A stretch of 64,000 nt of DNA from Rotaria macrura (taxonomy: Eukaryota; Rotifera; Eurotatoria; Philodinida; Philodinidae): positions 89,616 to 153,615 of the forward strand of contig OENT01000240.1 of assembly GCA_900239685.1 (NCBI GenBank), in the 5' to 3' direction. This document shows positions 13,545-31,188 of this stretch, in pieces (the stretch's first letter is position 1; every line of letters starts with the position of its first letter). The translations under genes were made by a program, and so were the position numbers. The notes beneath the pieces were generated by a model. The model was not told the origin of the DNA. It searched no databases and worked only from the letters and a program-made list of their open reading frames with translations.

Positions 13545-16500
13545 TTAACCTTTCTGTAATTGATGTTCTATAGTCGACCATATTCGAACAGTTGCATCAT
13601 CAGATGCCGAAGCAAATAGCAATGGTAATGTTGGATGCCATGAGACACAATTAACAGTACGTGTATGCCCGGAAAAAATCATTATTGGACGTTCTTGTTT
13701 TCGATGCCATAAATAAACTTTTGAATCTATTTCATATAGATATCAAAACATAAAACTAAAATACACAGACTATTCAACAGTATTTACTCACCTTCACTGC
13801 CGCTTGCTATGAATTCTTCATTAGGTCCTCCGAATGTTGCATGATTAACATAGTGTCCTTGTGTTACACCTTGATATTTACGAAGTAATTGTCTATCATT
13901 TAAATCCCAAAGATGAACTCCCTTTCAAACGAATGAAATAACAGTCAATTTCTTATTTTGTTTTTCTTTGCAACTCATACTTGCGTAGCAATATTAAGGA
14001 GAGCCAAACGACCATCTTTACTTATTGTAAATGACATAATTGGATGATCTTCATGAATTCTAAACAAAAACATAACTTAATCATTTGTCATTATCTAATT
14101 ATTTCTTTGCATACATTTGTTGATCAGTCAAACTATCGAATTTATAAGAACTAATACGTTTTTGAGCATCAGCTGCCAGTACAAGCCCTTCATTAGTAAC
14201 GTTTAAACATTGTAAACGAACACCTTCCCAACTGTCAATTACATTACCATCAATATCCTAAAAAACACGACGATACAATAAATAGAAGAGTTGTTTCTTG
14301 TGATATATGGACGAAATGTTGAGATACGCTGATTAAAAGGTCGTACTCTATTTTCGCTTCATTCCCTCCTCTCAATTCTCTCGTACAACAATAGATCTTG
14401 ACAGTCACTCTATTTAAAGAACATCACATACTGCGAGAAATTCTCAACCTACATTGTCACATACACTCGTCAGACAACATAAAAAAAAATGTTATTCATA
14501 GAATTCGTTGATACACGATCACAATGATCTCATCAAAATAGCATCTCGTTAAGAGATTTGATCAATTTCATTATTTCATTTGTGAATTATCAAGTAAAAC
14601 GATAGAGTGAAGAAATATGTCTAGCATGAAACAATCTTCTTATGCTTGACATGAATAGATCTATTATATTTCATATTTTGATCTCAAAGGGATGGTATGA
14701 AATAAAATCTTTTCTTCTCTACATACACAGTAATAGAATTGCCCACGTGATCCTCCGCATACAAATCTTGTTCCACACGGTAGCCAAGCAGCACATGTTA
14801 AACTATCCTCTGGTGTATGATGAATACGTGATCGTTGCTCTTCTTTCTAAATTTGACAAAATAAAAATCAATTGGTTATACTATTACTTCTATAATTAGA
14901 AGAACAGATCTCACGTGAATATCCCATATCCATATTTCACTACATTCATCTGTACCACAAGCAATAATATATCGACTAAATGGACACCAAGCTATGTAGC
15001 CAATACCAAATGAATGACCATCGAATTGCTTTCGTAATTTCAATTTATATGTTTCCTATATTGAATACAAATATTCGTATGAAAATCTTGGTAATATATA
15101 AATAGACTTTAGTTTACCATATCAACATCATATATATACAAATAACCATCTTTAGAACCAGTTGCAAGTTTGGTACCATCCGGAGAAAATTTACAAAACC
15201 ATACTTCATCTGTATGATCTGTTAATGTTTGAATCGTAACGCAAGGTAAAGTTTGTCTAAACAAAAGACAACAATGATTAGAATCAATTGTACTTTCTAT
15301 TTAATATCATCATTATTGAATTCATATTTCAAAGTTCATCATTAGAAGTGAACATATTAAAATGAAAAATATTTTCAATTTGTGTCTAGAATACATTCAA
15401 CATTTTTTTTTAATAAAATAATTCTTAACTTATTTGTTTTATATTAATATTTCATATGAAAGTATTTCAATGGAGAATCTTTTTCTTTTTTTTTTTATAA
15501 AACTAAGATATTATACGACAAAATCGAATTGAATGATTCATGATCATGACCAACTATGTCTTCTAATGATGATGATTCAAGAATATTATTCTTTATAATA
15601 AATACTTACTTAGTACAAGCATGATCTTGAAGTAATGATACGTCTTCCAAAGATAATTTTCCTGGTTTGACATGATATGTACATTGTTCTTGTTGTAGTT
15701 CAATGGCTTGTGATAGTAAAGATTCAAGACGTTTTGGTGGTAACATTATATCAGGTGGGAAATATTCTAATAAGAAACGAAATAAAATTAAACAGGTCAG
15801 TATAAAATTTTCGTTTTGTTGACATATCATCGATAGTTAAAAAATTGTAAACATTTTATTGATTAAAAAATACAATAATATTTATCAATTGAAATGCATA
15901 AAAATCCTTGAATAAAAAAAATTATTTTCTCCGAATTCAATCATTTTTCTATATACAAATATGAGTGTTATTCGATCTAATTTTTATGCATTTTCGATGT
16001 TTACCAACTTTTTTTTATAGTAGTTGTTCTGTGGAAATGAATGTTTTCAATTTACTTTCCAGCAAAAAAGAGTATTGCTGCTCCTATTTCCAAATCCTTT
16101 AAGTGGATTTAGAATATTATGAAATGACTGAAGAATAGTCTGAAAATTATCTAACGTAGCTCTAGAAAATTGAGAAACATATTATTTAAAAATTTAGTTA
16201 TGCCATGATTTTGAATTCGACAAGAAAACCTGTAGTGCAAATTAGAAATGTTCAATTAAGGCAACATAAGCAACTATGACATTTAGATGTTCATTAAAAT
16301 CAGACACGTATGTCGGATATGCTATTTATCAATGTTGTTCTCATTCTCGAGAGGAAAACTATCGTCGGATGTAGATCCCTTTGAGACTCAAGCATATAAA
16401 CATAGAGAATAATTTTGAATGATATTATTCTAATTGTTTTCATCTAGTCATTCGATTAAGACTTTTTGATTACGATGATCAACTATCAAGAAGTAATTAT

Positions 16501-18261
16501 ATGCGTAGGCGACGTAAAATCTTATCTGTAGACATAGATATTAATGATCTGAAGAAGAGTCTGACACATCTAATTAGACAACGTTGACTTTTAGATTTTT
16601 TTTTATGAATAAAGTGATTATTCTGACAAAATAAAAACATACACATCAGTTCAAACTGAAAAACCATCAGATAAATTTCTAAGCGAAATTTCATGACGAA
16701 ACTCGATTAAATCATTTTTTCAATAACATCGTACTAATACATCTACTAATGAGAATGCTGATCAGATGCTCGTATTCAAGAATGTTAGAGAATAGTCTCA
16801 AGAGAGATTTTAGTGGTCACATTACAATTTTTCTCGTGGGTATAATATGAACTCAAATAGAACGTATCGATTACGCTAATTACTTTGTTGACTACATCCT
16901 TCGATCAGAGATCGATAGTCTCTTTAATAATACAAGCAGCTAATAGTGATTTAACAAATGATCGATCATAGTCAATACAGCATCGAGAAACTCACATGAA
17001 CTACTTTCTAAAACATAGATAACTATTAACATAGTCAAATGAACTGAAAATTTATCTAAACATAGAATTACACGTGAGAACATGATTGCGTTGATGGAAC
17101 TATTCTAATAAGTAAAATATTTTTGAAGAAAAACTGTATTCTAACTATCGAATAATTGTTTTTCTTTTGACTTAAATTACTTTGTAATTTTTCCATTAAT
17201 CCATCTCTTGATGCAAAACCTTTTCCAGTCCAATTAGCCGCTTTACACATATCTTTAATAGACGTAAACATCAAAAATCTAAATAGAAAAAAAAGAAAAA
17301 GAAAACAAATTCTTTTAAAAGAAAAACAACACATTTGATTAAATATCATACGCCGTTAGTTGATGTGTACGTTCAATTCGAATATTTAATGTACGAATTT
17401 CATTTCGTAAACAATACAATGCTTCCATTGGTTGATTATCTTCGATCAATTCAAAATATTTTTGTTCAAGAATTAAATATTTCATTTGCTTGAATGAAAA
17501 TTTTCAAAAAAATTATTTGAAACAAAACAAAGTTTCAATGTCATCAAAATTTTACTTGTATCCCATCATGATCTGCAATATATTGTTTTAATTTATCGAG
17601 TGCTATCAGTGCCTGAAAAATGATTCCGATTGAGAGAAAAGACAATGTTGTTTTTCATTAAAATTTTTCTTACTTCAGTCCATTGGCCTGACATTACTAA
17701 TTCACGGAAGTTCGATGCTTGTTCGTGTTCAAGTATACAACCACTTTCGAACATGAGGCTTTCAACGGTTTTACTAATATTAGAGAAGAAATTGTAGAAA
17801 CAAAACCATTATGAGTTTTAACATTATTTCAATTCTCAATACCTTAAACCAACACTTTGTAAATGTTGTCCAATCAGTCGTAAGATTTCTTTTTGACTAT
17901 TTGTAAATAAATCTGTGTTTATTTGATCATAATTTGTTTGTGTTGATGTTGATAATAAAGATTTATTATCATTATTTATATTACCATTATAATGTTGTGA
18001 TTGTTGTTTGAGACGTTCAAGATTAATAGTTGTGTCAGATATTGTTAGGATTGTATTATTGTCATTGGGAGATGATACTAAGGATTGTTGGGAATTTTCG
18101 GAAGTAGTTGAATGCATTATTTGACAATAAGAATTGTTTGAATCTTTCGTAATAGTTGCTGTTGTCGGATTTAGGCGCGCGCGTTTGGGTGGTGGACACC
18201 CTCTAGCGTCTTCGTCTGAACTTGATGAGGCCAGTATTGTGTAGAGTTTAACGACGAATGA
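13545..18261 (-). CDS. WDR26: WDR26 orthologue, LisH-CTLH-WD40 subunit of the CTLH/GID ubiquitin ligase
   Basis: Thirteen exons join in phase: 18261-17843, 17773-17674, 17612-17556, 17488-17352, 17278-17181, 15766-15610, 15256-15118, 15055-14915, 14846-14727, 14257-14115, 14059-13981, 13921-13792, 13726-13545. They give 633 codons before TAA. WDR26/Gid7 is a scaffold and substrate-recruiting subunit of the CTLH E3 complex. In order I see a nuclear-signal-like PPPKRAR patch (about 36-42), a LisH segment ([15 protein letters not shown], about 124-138), CTLH helices ([16 protein letters not shown], then VMSGQWTE), [15 protein letters not shown] (about 275-289), and WD40 blades starting at [20 protein letters not shown] and ending [13 protein letters not shown]...[12 protein letters not shown]. 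The order and length match animal WDR26 (about 660 aa). The 5' end is unresolved: the frame is open upstream to an acceptor-like CTAAC...TATGAG at about 18262, with no in-frame ATG, so a short first exon is missing. Met at 18117 is a possible internal start. Most introns are 43-150 bp; intron 5 is 1,414 bp and intron 9 is 469 bp. Confidence 0.93.
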
Positions 18262-18340
18262 CTCATAGGGAAAATGTTAGAATACGAATGCATACCACCA
18301 GTGTGATAGAGAGAGAAAAAGAGAAGAAAGAAAGATGGAA

Positions 18341-18366
18341 AACGAAAAGAGAGAGAGAGAGAGAGA
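18341..18366 (+). repeat. GA dinucleotide repeat near the WDR26 5' end
   Basis: About 13 GA units, read as CT on the WDR26 strand, within 100 bp of the most 5' visible WDR26 exon. CT-rich tracts are common in promoter-proximal or 5' UTR DNA, but no function can be shown here. Confidence 0.75.
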
Positions 18367-19375
18367 TGTGTATATATAGCGAGTGAGAGACGAACAATGC
18401 ACGTTGTTTAACGATTTCAATATAGAAAAGCAGATAGAGACAGATTAAATATGAAGCTTTCAAACGATATTATTATTCGAAGAATATCTAAATAGAAAGA
18501 ACAGAAAATGATTAGATTTGTCCTTGCAAATGACAAATAATCAGACCTCGAAATATTCCTACCTACCTACATAAATTTAAGAAAAAATTAGTATGATTAA
18601 TGATAAAAAGAGGGAGAAAAATACACACTCCGTACTTTTTTATGTATTTTTTCGTAACAGAATCATCTACAATAAAACAAACACAAGTTATATAGGTAAC
18701 GGTGGTCGAGAAAGTACTTTTCTAATGGTAGAAATTTTGATCCAATCATAGGATGGTATGATATACATATACATACATCTATAAATAGATCAGTACCGAA
18801 ATGCTTGTGTCCATAACTAAATAAATCAAGTTAATGAAAAGTATTTAAAATACTACTGTTATCTGAACTAACCAGTATTTTTCTAAGTCACTATTCACAT
18901 TGACCTTAATAGATATCGCTTATGGTTTATGATTCACTAGCAGACGATGAAAAAAAAAACAAACATTGACAACTATGCATTCAATAAAACGTACTTTCCT
19001 GTAATGTACTTAGCGTTAGAAAAGTATCGTATATGATATCGTCATTGCACTAAGCTTACGAAGGCAATATATACAGAGCATAGTTTTTCATCTGAATCGT
19101 AAAAGTCAAATATCATTCAATTTCTGTATTCATTCGGGAAAAAGAACAATTTAGTTGTTTGCATGGAAGTATTTTCCAATAATTTCTTGTTTTATTCTTT
19201 TGTTAAAAAATTCATTTCAAATATATGACATTGAAATTTTCAGTCGCACACGAATCTTTTCATATTCTTCATGCACAATCTTATCTAAAATGTATATGGA
19301 GATTTGATAGAAAGAAAACACATGTTATGCGAAATTCATAGGATGAATGTGAACTTTGTTGTGATAAAATATATC

Positions 19376-19402
19376 ATATATATATATATATATATATATA
19401 TA
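19376..19402. repeat. AT dinucleotide repeat
   Basis: Long pure AT run in intergenic DNA. Similar AT microsatellites recur throughout the window (see also 35978-36006, 45331-45349, 51234-51251, 55617-55642). Confidence 0.85.
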
Positions 19403-21879
19403 GCTATTATCTTACATGAAGAGATACTGGATAAATGAAAACGAAGCACTGAATTATTATTTTGTTGTGCACGGCTATATGAAATCTTGACTAGAATGGC
19501 GATGTACGTGATAAGACTTTTTGATATCGATTTTCGCGATTGGCACAATGGCTTCCCGAGAAGTGTCTCTTGTGAATAAGTTTATCCATTGGATACGCTT
19601 GATTCAAGTTTCTTCACTTCGTTAGCGAACATTACATTTATGATTTCGATGCAAGACAGTTTCAGCTTACGCAACGCTGTCTTCTATAATGTCATGTTAG
19701 GATGTCCCCCTCAATGAAAACATCATCGACTCGAGCATTTTTTTTGAGTGGAAATTCTTAAATTGCATTGCTATGAGCAAAATATCAGAAAATTTTCACT
19801 TGACAGTTTATGTCTATTGATAGAATCAATTAAGACTTTTAAGAATTATTAGAACTAAATTTGAACATGTACTAAACAGGAATGTGAAATGGAAAAATTT
19901 TCAAACTTTAACGTAGTTTATGTGATTTTACAGATGATTATCAGACAGTTGGTGTATATTTTATTTATTCTCTTTGATCTCATACGTCAATAAAGTATAG
20001 AACTACGTATATGCCTATTTCGTGTAGAAGAAGCCTACAGTAACTGGAATTATGAAAGAATTCATTTTTTCGATTATTCCTCCTTATGTGATATATATCA
20101 TCGTATACGTATTTTTTTTCTAGCACTAAAATCACTCGAAATATTATATATTCAGATTTTGCATAATTAAATGATCAAGAAATTCTTATAAATCATTATT
20201 GACATATTAGAAATCAGAGATATTGTCAACAAAAGAAGTCCTATTTGAAACATATTCTGCACTACATTTTGTCAGAATTCATGGAAACATTCGATTATTA
20301 CTTCAAAAACGCAATCTACATGAAGTATTCAAAATGCACTGATCGGTATAAGATTTTTATATGATAATTCTTGGCATTTATCGATTTCATGACAATGATG
20401 ATATCATCATTATTTTTTTTGATATAGTTTCGCTACAAAAATAGTGTTGTCGTGAAATAGTAATCAATTATTCGTTGTAGTTTTTTAATTATTTCGACCA
20501 TATTCAATAATCTTTTCTCTCGTAACTGAAAAGCCAAGAACGAGAGAGAAAATATCTATGAGGAAAATATTTTGTCTATAACCAAAGCCTTGATAAAGAT
20601 TTATTATCATGTCACAAAATTCGACCATCCTGTCAAGAGTCTTTTAGTATAAAGCTACAATAACCGAATTTTTGTAGAAATATTTTTTTCTAATTAATGT
20701 ATATGACATTATGTCTTAATATATGATAACACAAACTCTTTTTTTTCCTACATTTTTATTTACTCTTGCTATGATAGATCATCACCAGGATATCATTAAG
20801 TGATGAAGATCTCTCTTTCTTAATTTGAGATTATTTATGCATGATATTCTTACACTAATTCGATGATTTATCAAACTTCGAGTGATATCAATATCAATCA
20901 TGGATTCAGATCGTTCGATTGACATGCATGTTTTATCGAGTATTTTGTTTTTGGAAAATAATCTTGTTTTTTGAAAATTTAACATACTGAGAAAAATGTC
21001 TTGAAATTTTCCATGTAATTAAAAACATTCAAACGTAGAAACCTTCAGTGAATTTACTGATGTTGATTTTTTCGATAGAATATATACACGAGAATGAGGA
21101 ACATTGATTTAAAACAACTGAACGCTTTTATGACCCTATGAGAAACAGTGATAAGTGTGAATAACTTATGACAGCAACTCCTCCATGGGCGTATATCGTG
21201 AGCAAGTGAATCAGAATAAAACAAACCATGTGTACATTCAATTTTTCATTGGTATGGAAAAGAAACAGGAGCTCAAGCTTTAAACAAATCCTTTACGTTT
21301 ATGTTAGAAGGCATTTACTCTTCAATGTCAAAACAATCCGGACACTACATAATTCTACTGCAGAGGGAAAAAAACGGACACGTTATCTTTATTATTGAAT
21401 GATTACTGTGATACCATCATTTTTAATTCTAAACGAATGACAACTCCATGAATTCAGTTATAAGACAATAGTTGACAAAGTAAGCGTTAAAACTCATAAA
21501 GAGAATCATCAACTTTTTCGTGGACTCCATTGATTCGATTCAATAATTGTTACGCATTGTAGAGGTATAAAACTTGGTATGGGTTTTCATCAACAGACGA
21601 GAATATAGCGGTGAAGATAAAACTTATAAAAAGCATAGCTCGAAATTCTAATGAAAGATGTTTTCATGTTTTTTATGTTGTTTTCGTTTCGAAATGTATC
21701 AATCTAATAGAACACATAACTACCTGTATTTTGGCATATGACTAAAATACTTTCATTGAATTTAAATCAGAAGCGTATGATATTGATGTTTTATGAGCTT
21801 CATTACTATCCATTAGCCATTAAATATATGCTAAAATTCCACTAGACAACTTAACAAGTAACGTTCATCGACGTCGAAA

Positions 21880-22640
21880 GTCGATTCACTATGGGCCCCA
21901 GACTTTATAGGTGTTGCGACTGGAACTACCTCAACTGGAGAGAAAATTAGTTGTTTGTGTCAGAATCTAATCCTGAAGTTTCAAAGAAACAAGAGGATTA
22001 GTTCATAGGAGACACGGAGGGAGTCGAATAAGCAGAAACGAGACAAGAACAAGCGAAAAATGAAAATTTTCCCAGGAAAATGAATGAGAAACAACACAAC
22101 GACAAAGCGAAACACGAAGAGCGGCAGCAGCCAAATTTGGGCATTGGAATGAGGGCAGGGATCTCAAGTTCTCGAGTAGATCAGAAACATCTTTGAAAAA
22201 TGATGTCAGGGGGTTCGAAGGCTTTCACAGGTCGGGAGCAGGAGGGCAGCAACCCCGAACTTTTGTATAGGGTTCCAAAACCGAACCCTATAAAAAATTT
22301 CAGATTCATTGTATGCCTAGTGGGGAGGGAGCTGGTTATGTTTCACCTAACTACTGACTCGCCAGACTCAGAGATTTCACGATGGCAACCTCAAAATTCT
22401 ATAGGGGGCACATCCTGCTTGGGCTCCATCACTGGGAGGGAGTTATTTGGCGTTTTTCTTCCATGAATTCAAACACCGTAAGCAACATAAAAATGGTCAT
22501 TTTGGCCACAAAAATGGTCATTTGACCACAGTAGTGCTTCTATCATTGGTTGTTACAGACAGACAGACGGACGGACAAACACAGGTGAATTCCGGTTTCC
22601 AGACCCTTACCTTTCAGTCTAGGGAACATGTAAAATAGAA
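21880..22640. other. Anomalous GC-richer block with hairpin and short direct repeat
   Basis: This block is visibly richer in G and C than the DNA around it and has different word use (GGGAGGGAG twice, CAGACAGACAGACGGACGG). It contains a perfect 10-bp stem hairpin (TATAGGGTTC, 7-nt loop, GAACCCTATA) at 22266-22292 and a tandem 20-bp duplication (AAAATGGTCATTTTGGCCAC and a near copy) at about 22489-22529. Two overlapping open frames (22200-22466 and 22447-22638) give proteins without recognisable domains, so I do not call genes. A decayed or non-autonomous mobile element, or a foreign insertion, are both possible. I saw no clear terminal repeats. Confidence 0.4.
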
Positions 22641-28542
<5,902 letters not shown>

Positions 28543-30829
28543 GAGGAAACCTCATATACTAGTCCATTGTTATTGTTTTTTGTGAGACGATCTTTGTTTT
28601 TTTTTATGTGGTGTTACGTTTCAAAGAACAAAAATACTCATAAAAATGATTATTTTTTGTTAATTATTAAGTTAATATTTTATTGTTGATCATCATGTGT
28701 ACTATGATTCGTTTCACCATTTAGTTCTCTTTCACTGTTCTTTTCATAGTTCATGAACGCAAGTAGCAAACGAGTTGTAGTTTTCACCAATCGACAGAGA
28801 CAGATGAACGTCTTTCCTCCCAGTATTTTACAAGATGAAATCATTTTAAGTTCTGTCATTCCTGGAAGATATCACCAAAAGATGCATTAAGGCTGTGTGT
28901 CCTTCCGATGAAATTTCGGCTTGAACATGTTATCTAGATAGAGGGGCTTTAGATCTATAGTTCAAGATACATGTGTTGAACAAATGAATTCGTCTATTCA
29001 ATCGAACAAAAACTATGGATTTCTTTTAGTTTTTAAACATACTTTTTGTCAGAATTTGATTTGAATGACAGCCCATTTTTATGCCTTTTGTTCCGGTGTC
29101 TTGCAGAAATGAATGTGCTTAGAATGATCGTGTCATATACAACATTGGAAAAAAGATGTCCTCCTGCCTCTTCATTCGATCGATGAAAATCACAGGTCTT
29201 TAGCTGTTTGTGCTCTTGAATCATTTGAATAACAGTAAATCGGTAGTATACCTTGAAACACATTATAGATATTCTTCGTTCTAGACCTCTGTTTTTCTAT
29301 TGTAATGATATCAAATGAAAAAGAGAAACAAAAATTCATTTTCATATCCGACGAGATTTTTAAAATTATGTATTCATGCTTCTGTACTTTTTAAATGACT
29401 CTATTTTCTTCAACTGATTACGATTTTAAAACATTTAGTTCTTTGAATAATTATATATTCTGATTCGTTCTTCCCTACTATTTTTTGTTTGTTTCTCTTT
29501 TGAAAATAATATACGCACAACAAGTATTGGCGTTAATCTCAACTGATTTTAATGATAAGAAAGAAGAGTAGAAGAATTCAAAATGCAAATTATCGATCAA
29601 TGACTCAACTCATGCAGCGAATGAATATGTTTCCATGTAAAATAGAGTAATGAAAAGATGGGAGCCTGTATGTGATTCAATAATTAAAGCATAGTGGGAC
29701 GATGCTGTTGATATTGATCAGGCAATATCATGGAGCAGGCCAGAGTAAACTAGAATGATCTGATTTTTTCCTCGGTCAAATCAGCTTCTCAATAGTTCTG
29801 CCTTATCAACTTTTGAATAGCTAAAGAAAATTATGATTTGCATATGAACTGTTATATTGAGTGTGGAGATTTACTGAAGTGGAGAACGCTGTATTTTCGT
29901 ACTTTCATATCGTATTACGCCTATCCAGTGTAACGTTTTTCAAACTCTATCAAGTCTACAGATTAGCATATGCTAAAAATTTTTTCGTTAGACTTCATTC
30001 TATACAAGTCATTCTAAAACTAAAACTGAAATATCTAATTACGTAAAATCAAATTTTAAAGAGTATGTTCGTAACTCATGTTTGTAGTGAACTTGAAACA
30101 GTTCAGAAAATTCTGGAAGATTATTTTGGTATAATCATAGCAGTCACTGACATAGAGATTCGTCTACACTGTTTTCTGCTACCCCTTGCTCCTGTCATCA
30201 TTCCGTCTACCATGAAAGTTCAAATTGATAATAACTTTTCCTCTGCCATCACAGACATATAAAGATCTTGACCAACAGGCCAAAAAATTACAATAAAACG
30301 TTAATCATGAATTTTTTAACAAGCCTGGTGAGATTATATTGTTTGCATCGTCAGATACTGTAATAAAAGAATTACAAGTATATTTCATAAACTTATTGTA
30401 ATTGTGAAATTCAAATCTGTATTGTCTTTTTTTAGATATCTAGAAGTATCTACAACTAATTAAGAAGTTGATTTGAGTGTGCAGATATAAATTATGAGAT
30501 AAAATGTCCATCAATATTCGAAACAATACCGCATGCATACACGGATATTCCACATCTCGTTCATCTCTTGAATCTGCTTCTTTTCTAACTAGCCACAGTG
30601 AACTATTAAATAAATGACGATGAAAATAATTGATCTTTACGTATGTTCATGTCACGGTGGAATACATCTTGAGGAATAAAGCGACTTTGTCGAACTACAT
30701 CGTTATCATCTTTACAAAAAACTAGAATGAGAAGATATGAACGTAAATAAGATGATCAAGATAATGAGTATGGCAATAATGATCACAAGTGTTTGTTTCT
30801 TCTATTTGTTTTATGTTCATATCTTGATT
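28543..30829. other. Intergenic region downstream of the glucosidase
   Basis: No convincing gene. Open frames at 29033-29263 (minus), 29861-30046 and 30065-30262 (plus) have no protein-like features and no splice partners that I could find. Confidence 0.5.
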
Positions 30830-31188
30830 AAGTGTGCACCAGTGCTAATAGTCGATATCAAAGATGAACGGTTTTTGGTATCTAAACCTCCCAGTTCTTC
30901 AGGTCGTTTTTAGTCAATTTTGATTAGGCTAACGAACAGTACTATCAAAATCTACAGAAGTAGATGAAAAGAAAAAACGACTGGGTAATTGGTAAAATAA
31001 CCGAAAAATTCCGAGTTGTGACGAAACACCCCGCAGTCGTTTTTTCTTTTCATCTAGTTCTGTAAATTTTGATAGTACCGTTGGTTAGCCTAATCAAAAT
31101 TGACTAAAATCGATCTGAAGGACTGGGGGGTTTAGATACTAAAAACCGTTCACCTCTGATATCGGCTATATGGCAATGGTGCATACCT
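30830..31188. mobile_element. Foldback (long inverted-repeat) element, about 350 bp
   Basis: Two arms of about 150 bp (about 30835-30983 and 31034-31183) are reverse complements over nearly their whole length with scattered mismatches, separated by a loop of about 50 bp. Matching words include TGAACGGTTTTT, TCAATTTTGATTAGGCTAAC and GATGAAAAGAAAAAACGACTG, each present in the left arm and inverted in the right arm. The outer ends match as TGCACC/GGTGCA. There is no coding capacity. The structure fits a foldback or MITE-type non-autonomous element, and a transcript through it would form a long hairpin RNA. I could not identify a target-site duplication with confidence. Confidence 0.8.

Larger units (their letters stand above)
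18262..21879. other. Upstream region of WDR26 and intergenic DNA
   Basis: Non-coding as far as I can see. It should contain the WDR26 5' exon and promoter, which I could not place. A GA/CT microsatellite lies at about 18341-18366 and an AT run at about 19376-19402. Open frames at 18263-18463, 19336-19548 and 20782-20985 (all minus) look like chance. Confidence 0.45.

Noticed and set aside
16497..16694. Open frame inside the 1.4-kb WDR26 intron 5, considered as a nested gene
   Set aside because: Short, no domain features, no supporting splice sites.
22200..22638. Two overlapping open frames that could be read as a small gene pair
   Set aside because: They overlap in different frames, have no recognisable domain or splice sites, and appear open mainly because the block is less AT-rich (fewer stops). 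Kept only as an anomalous block.
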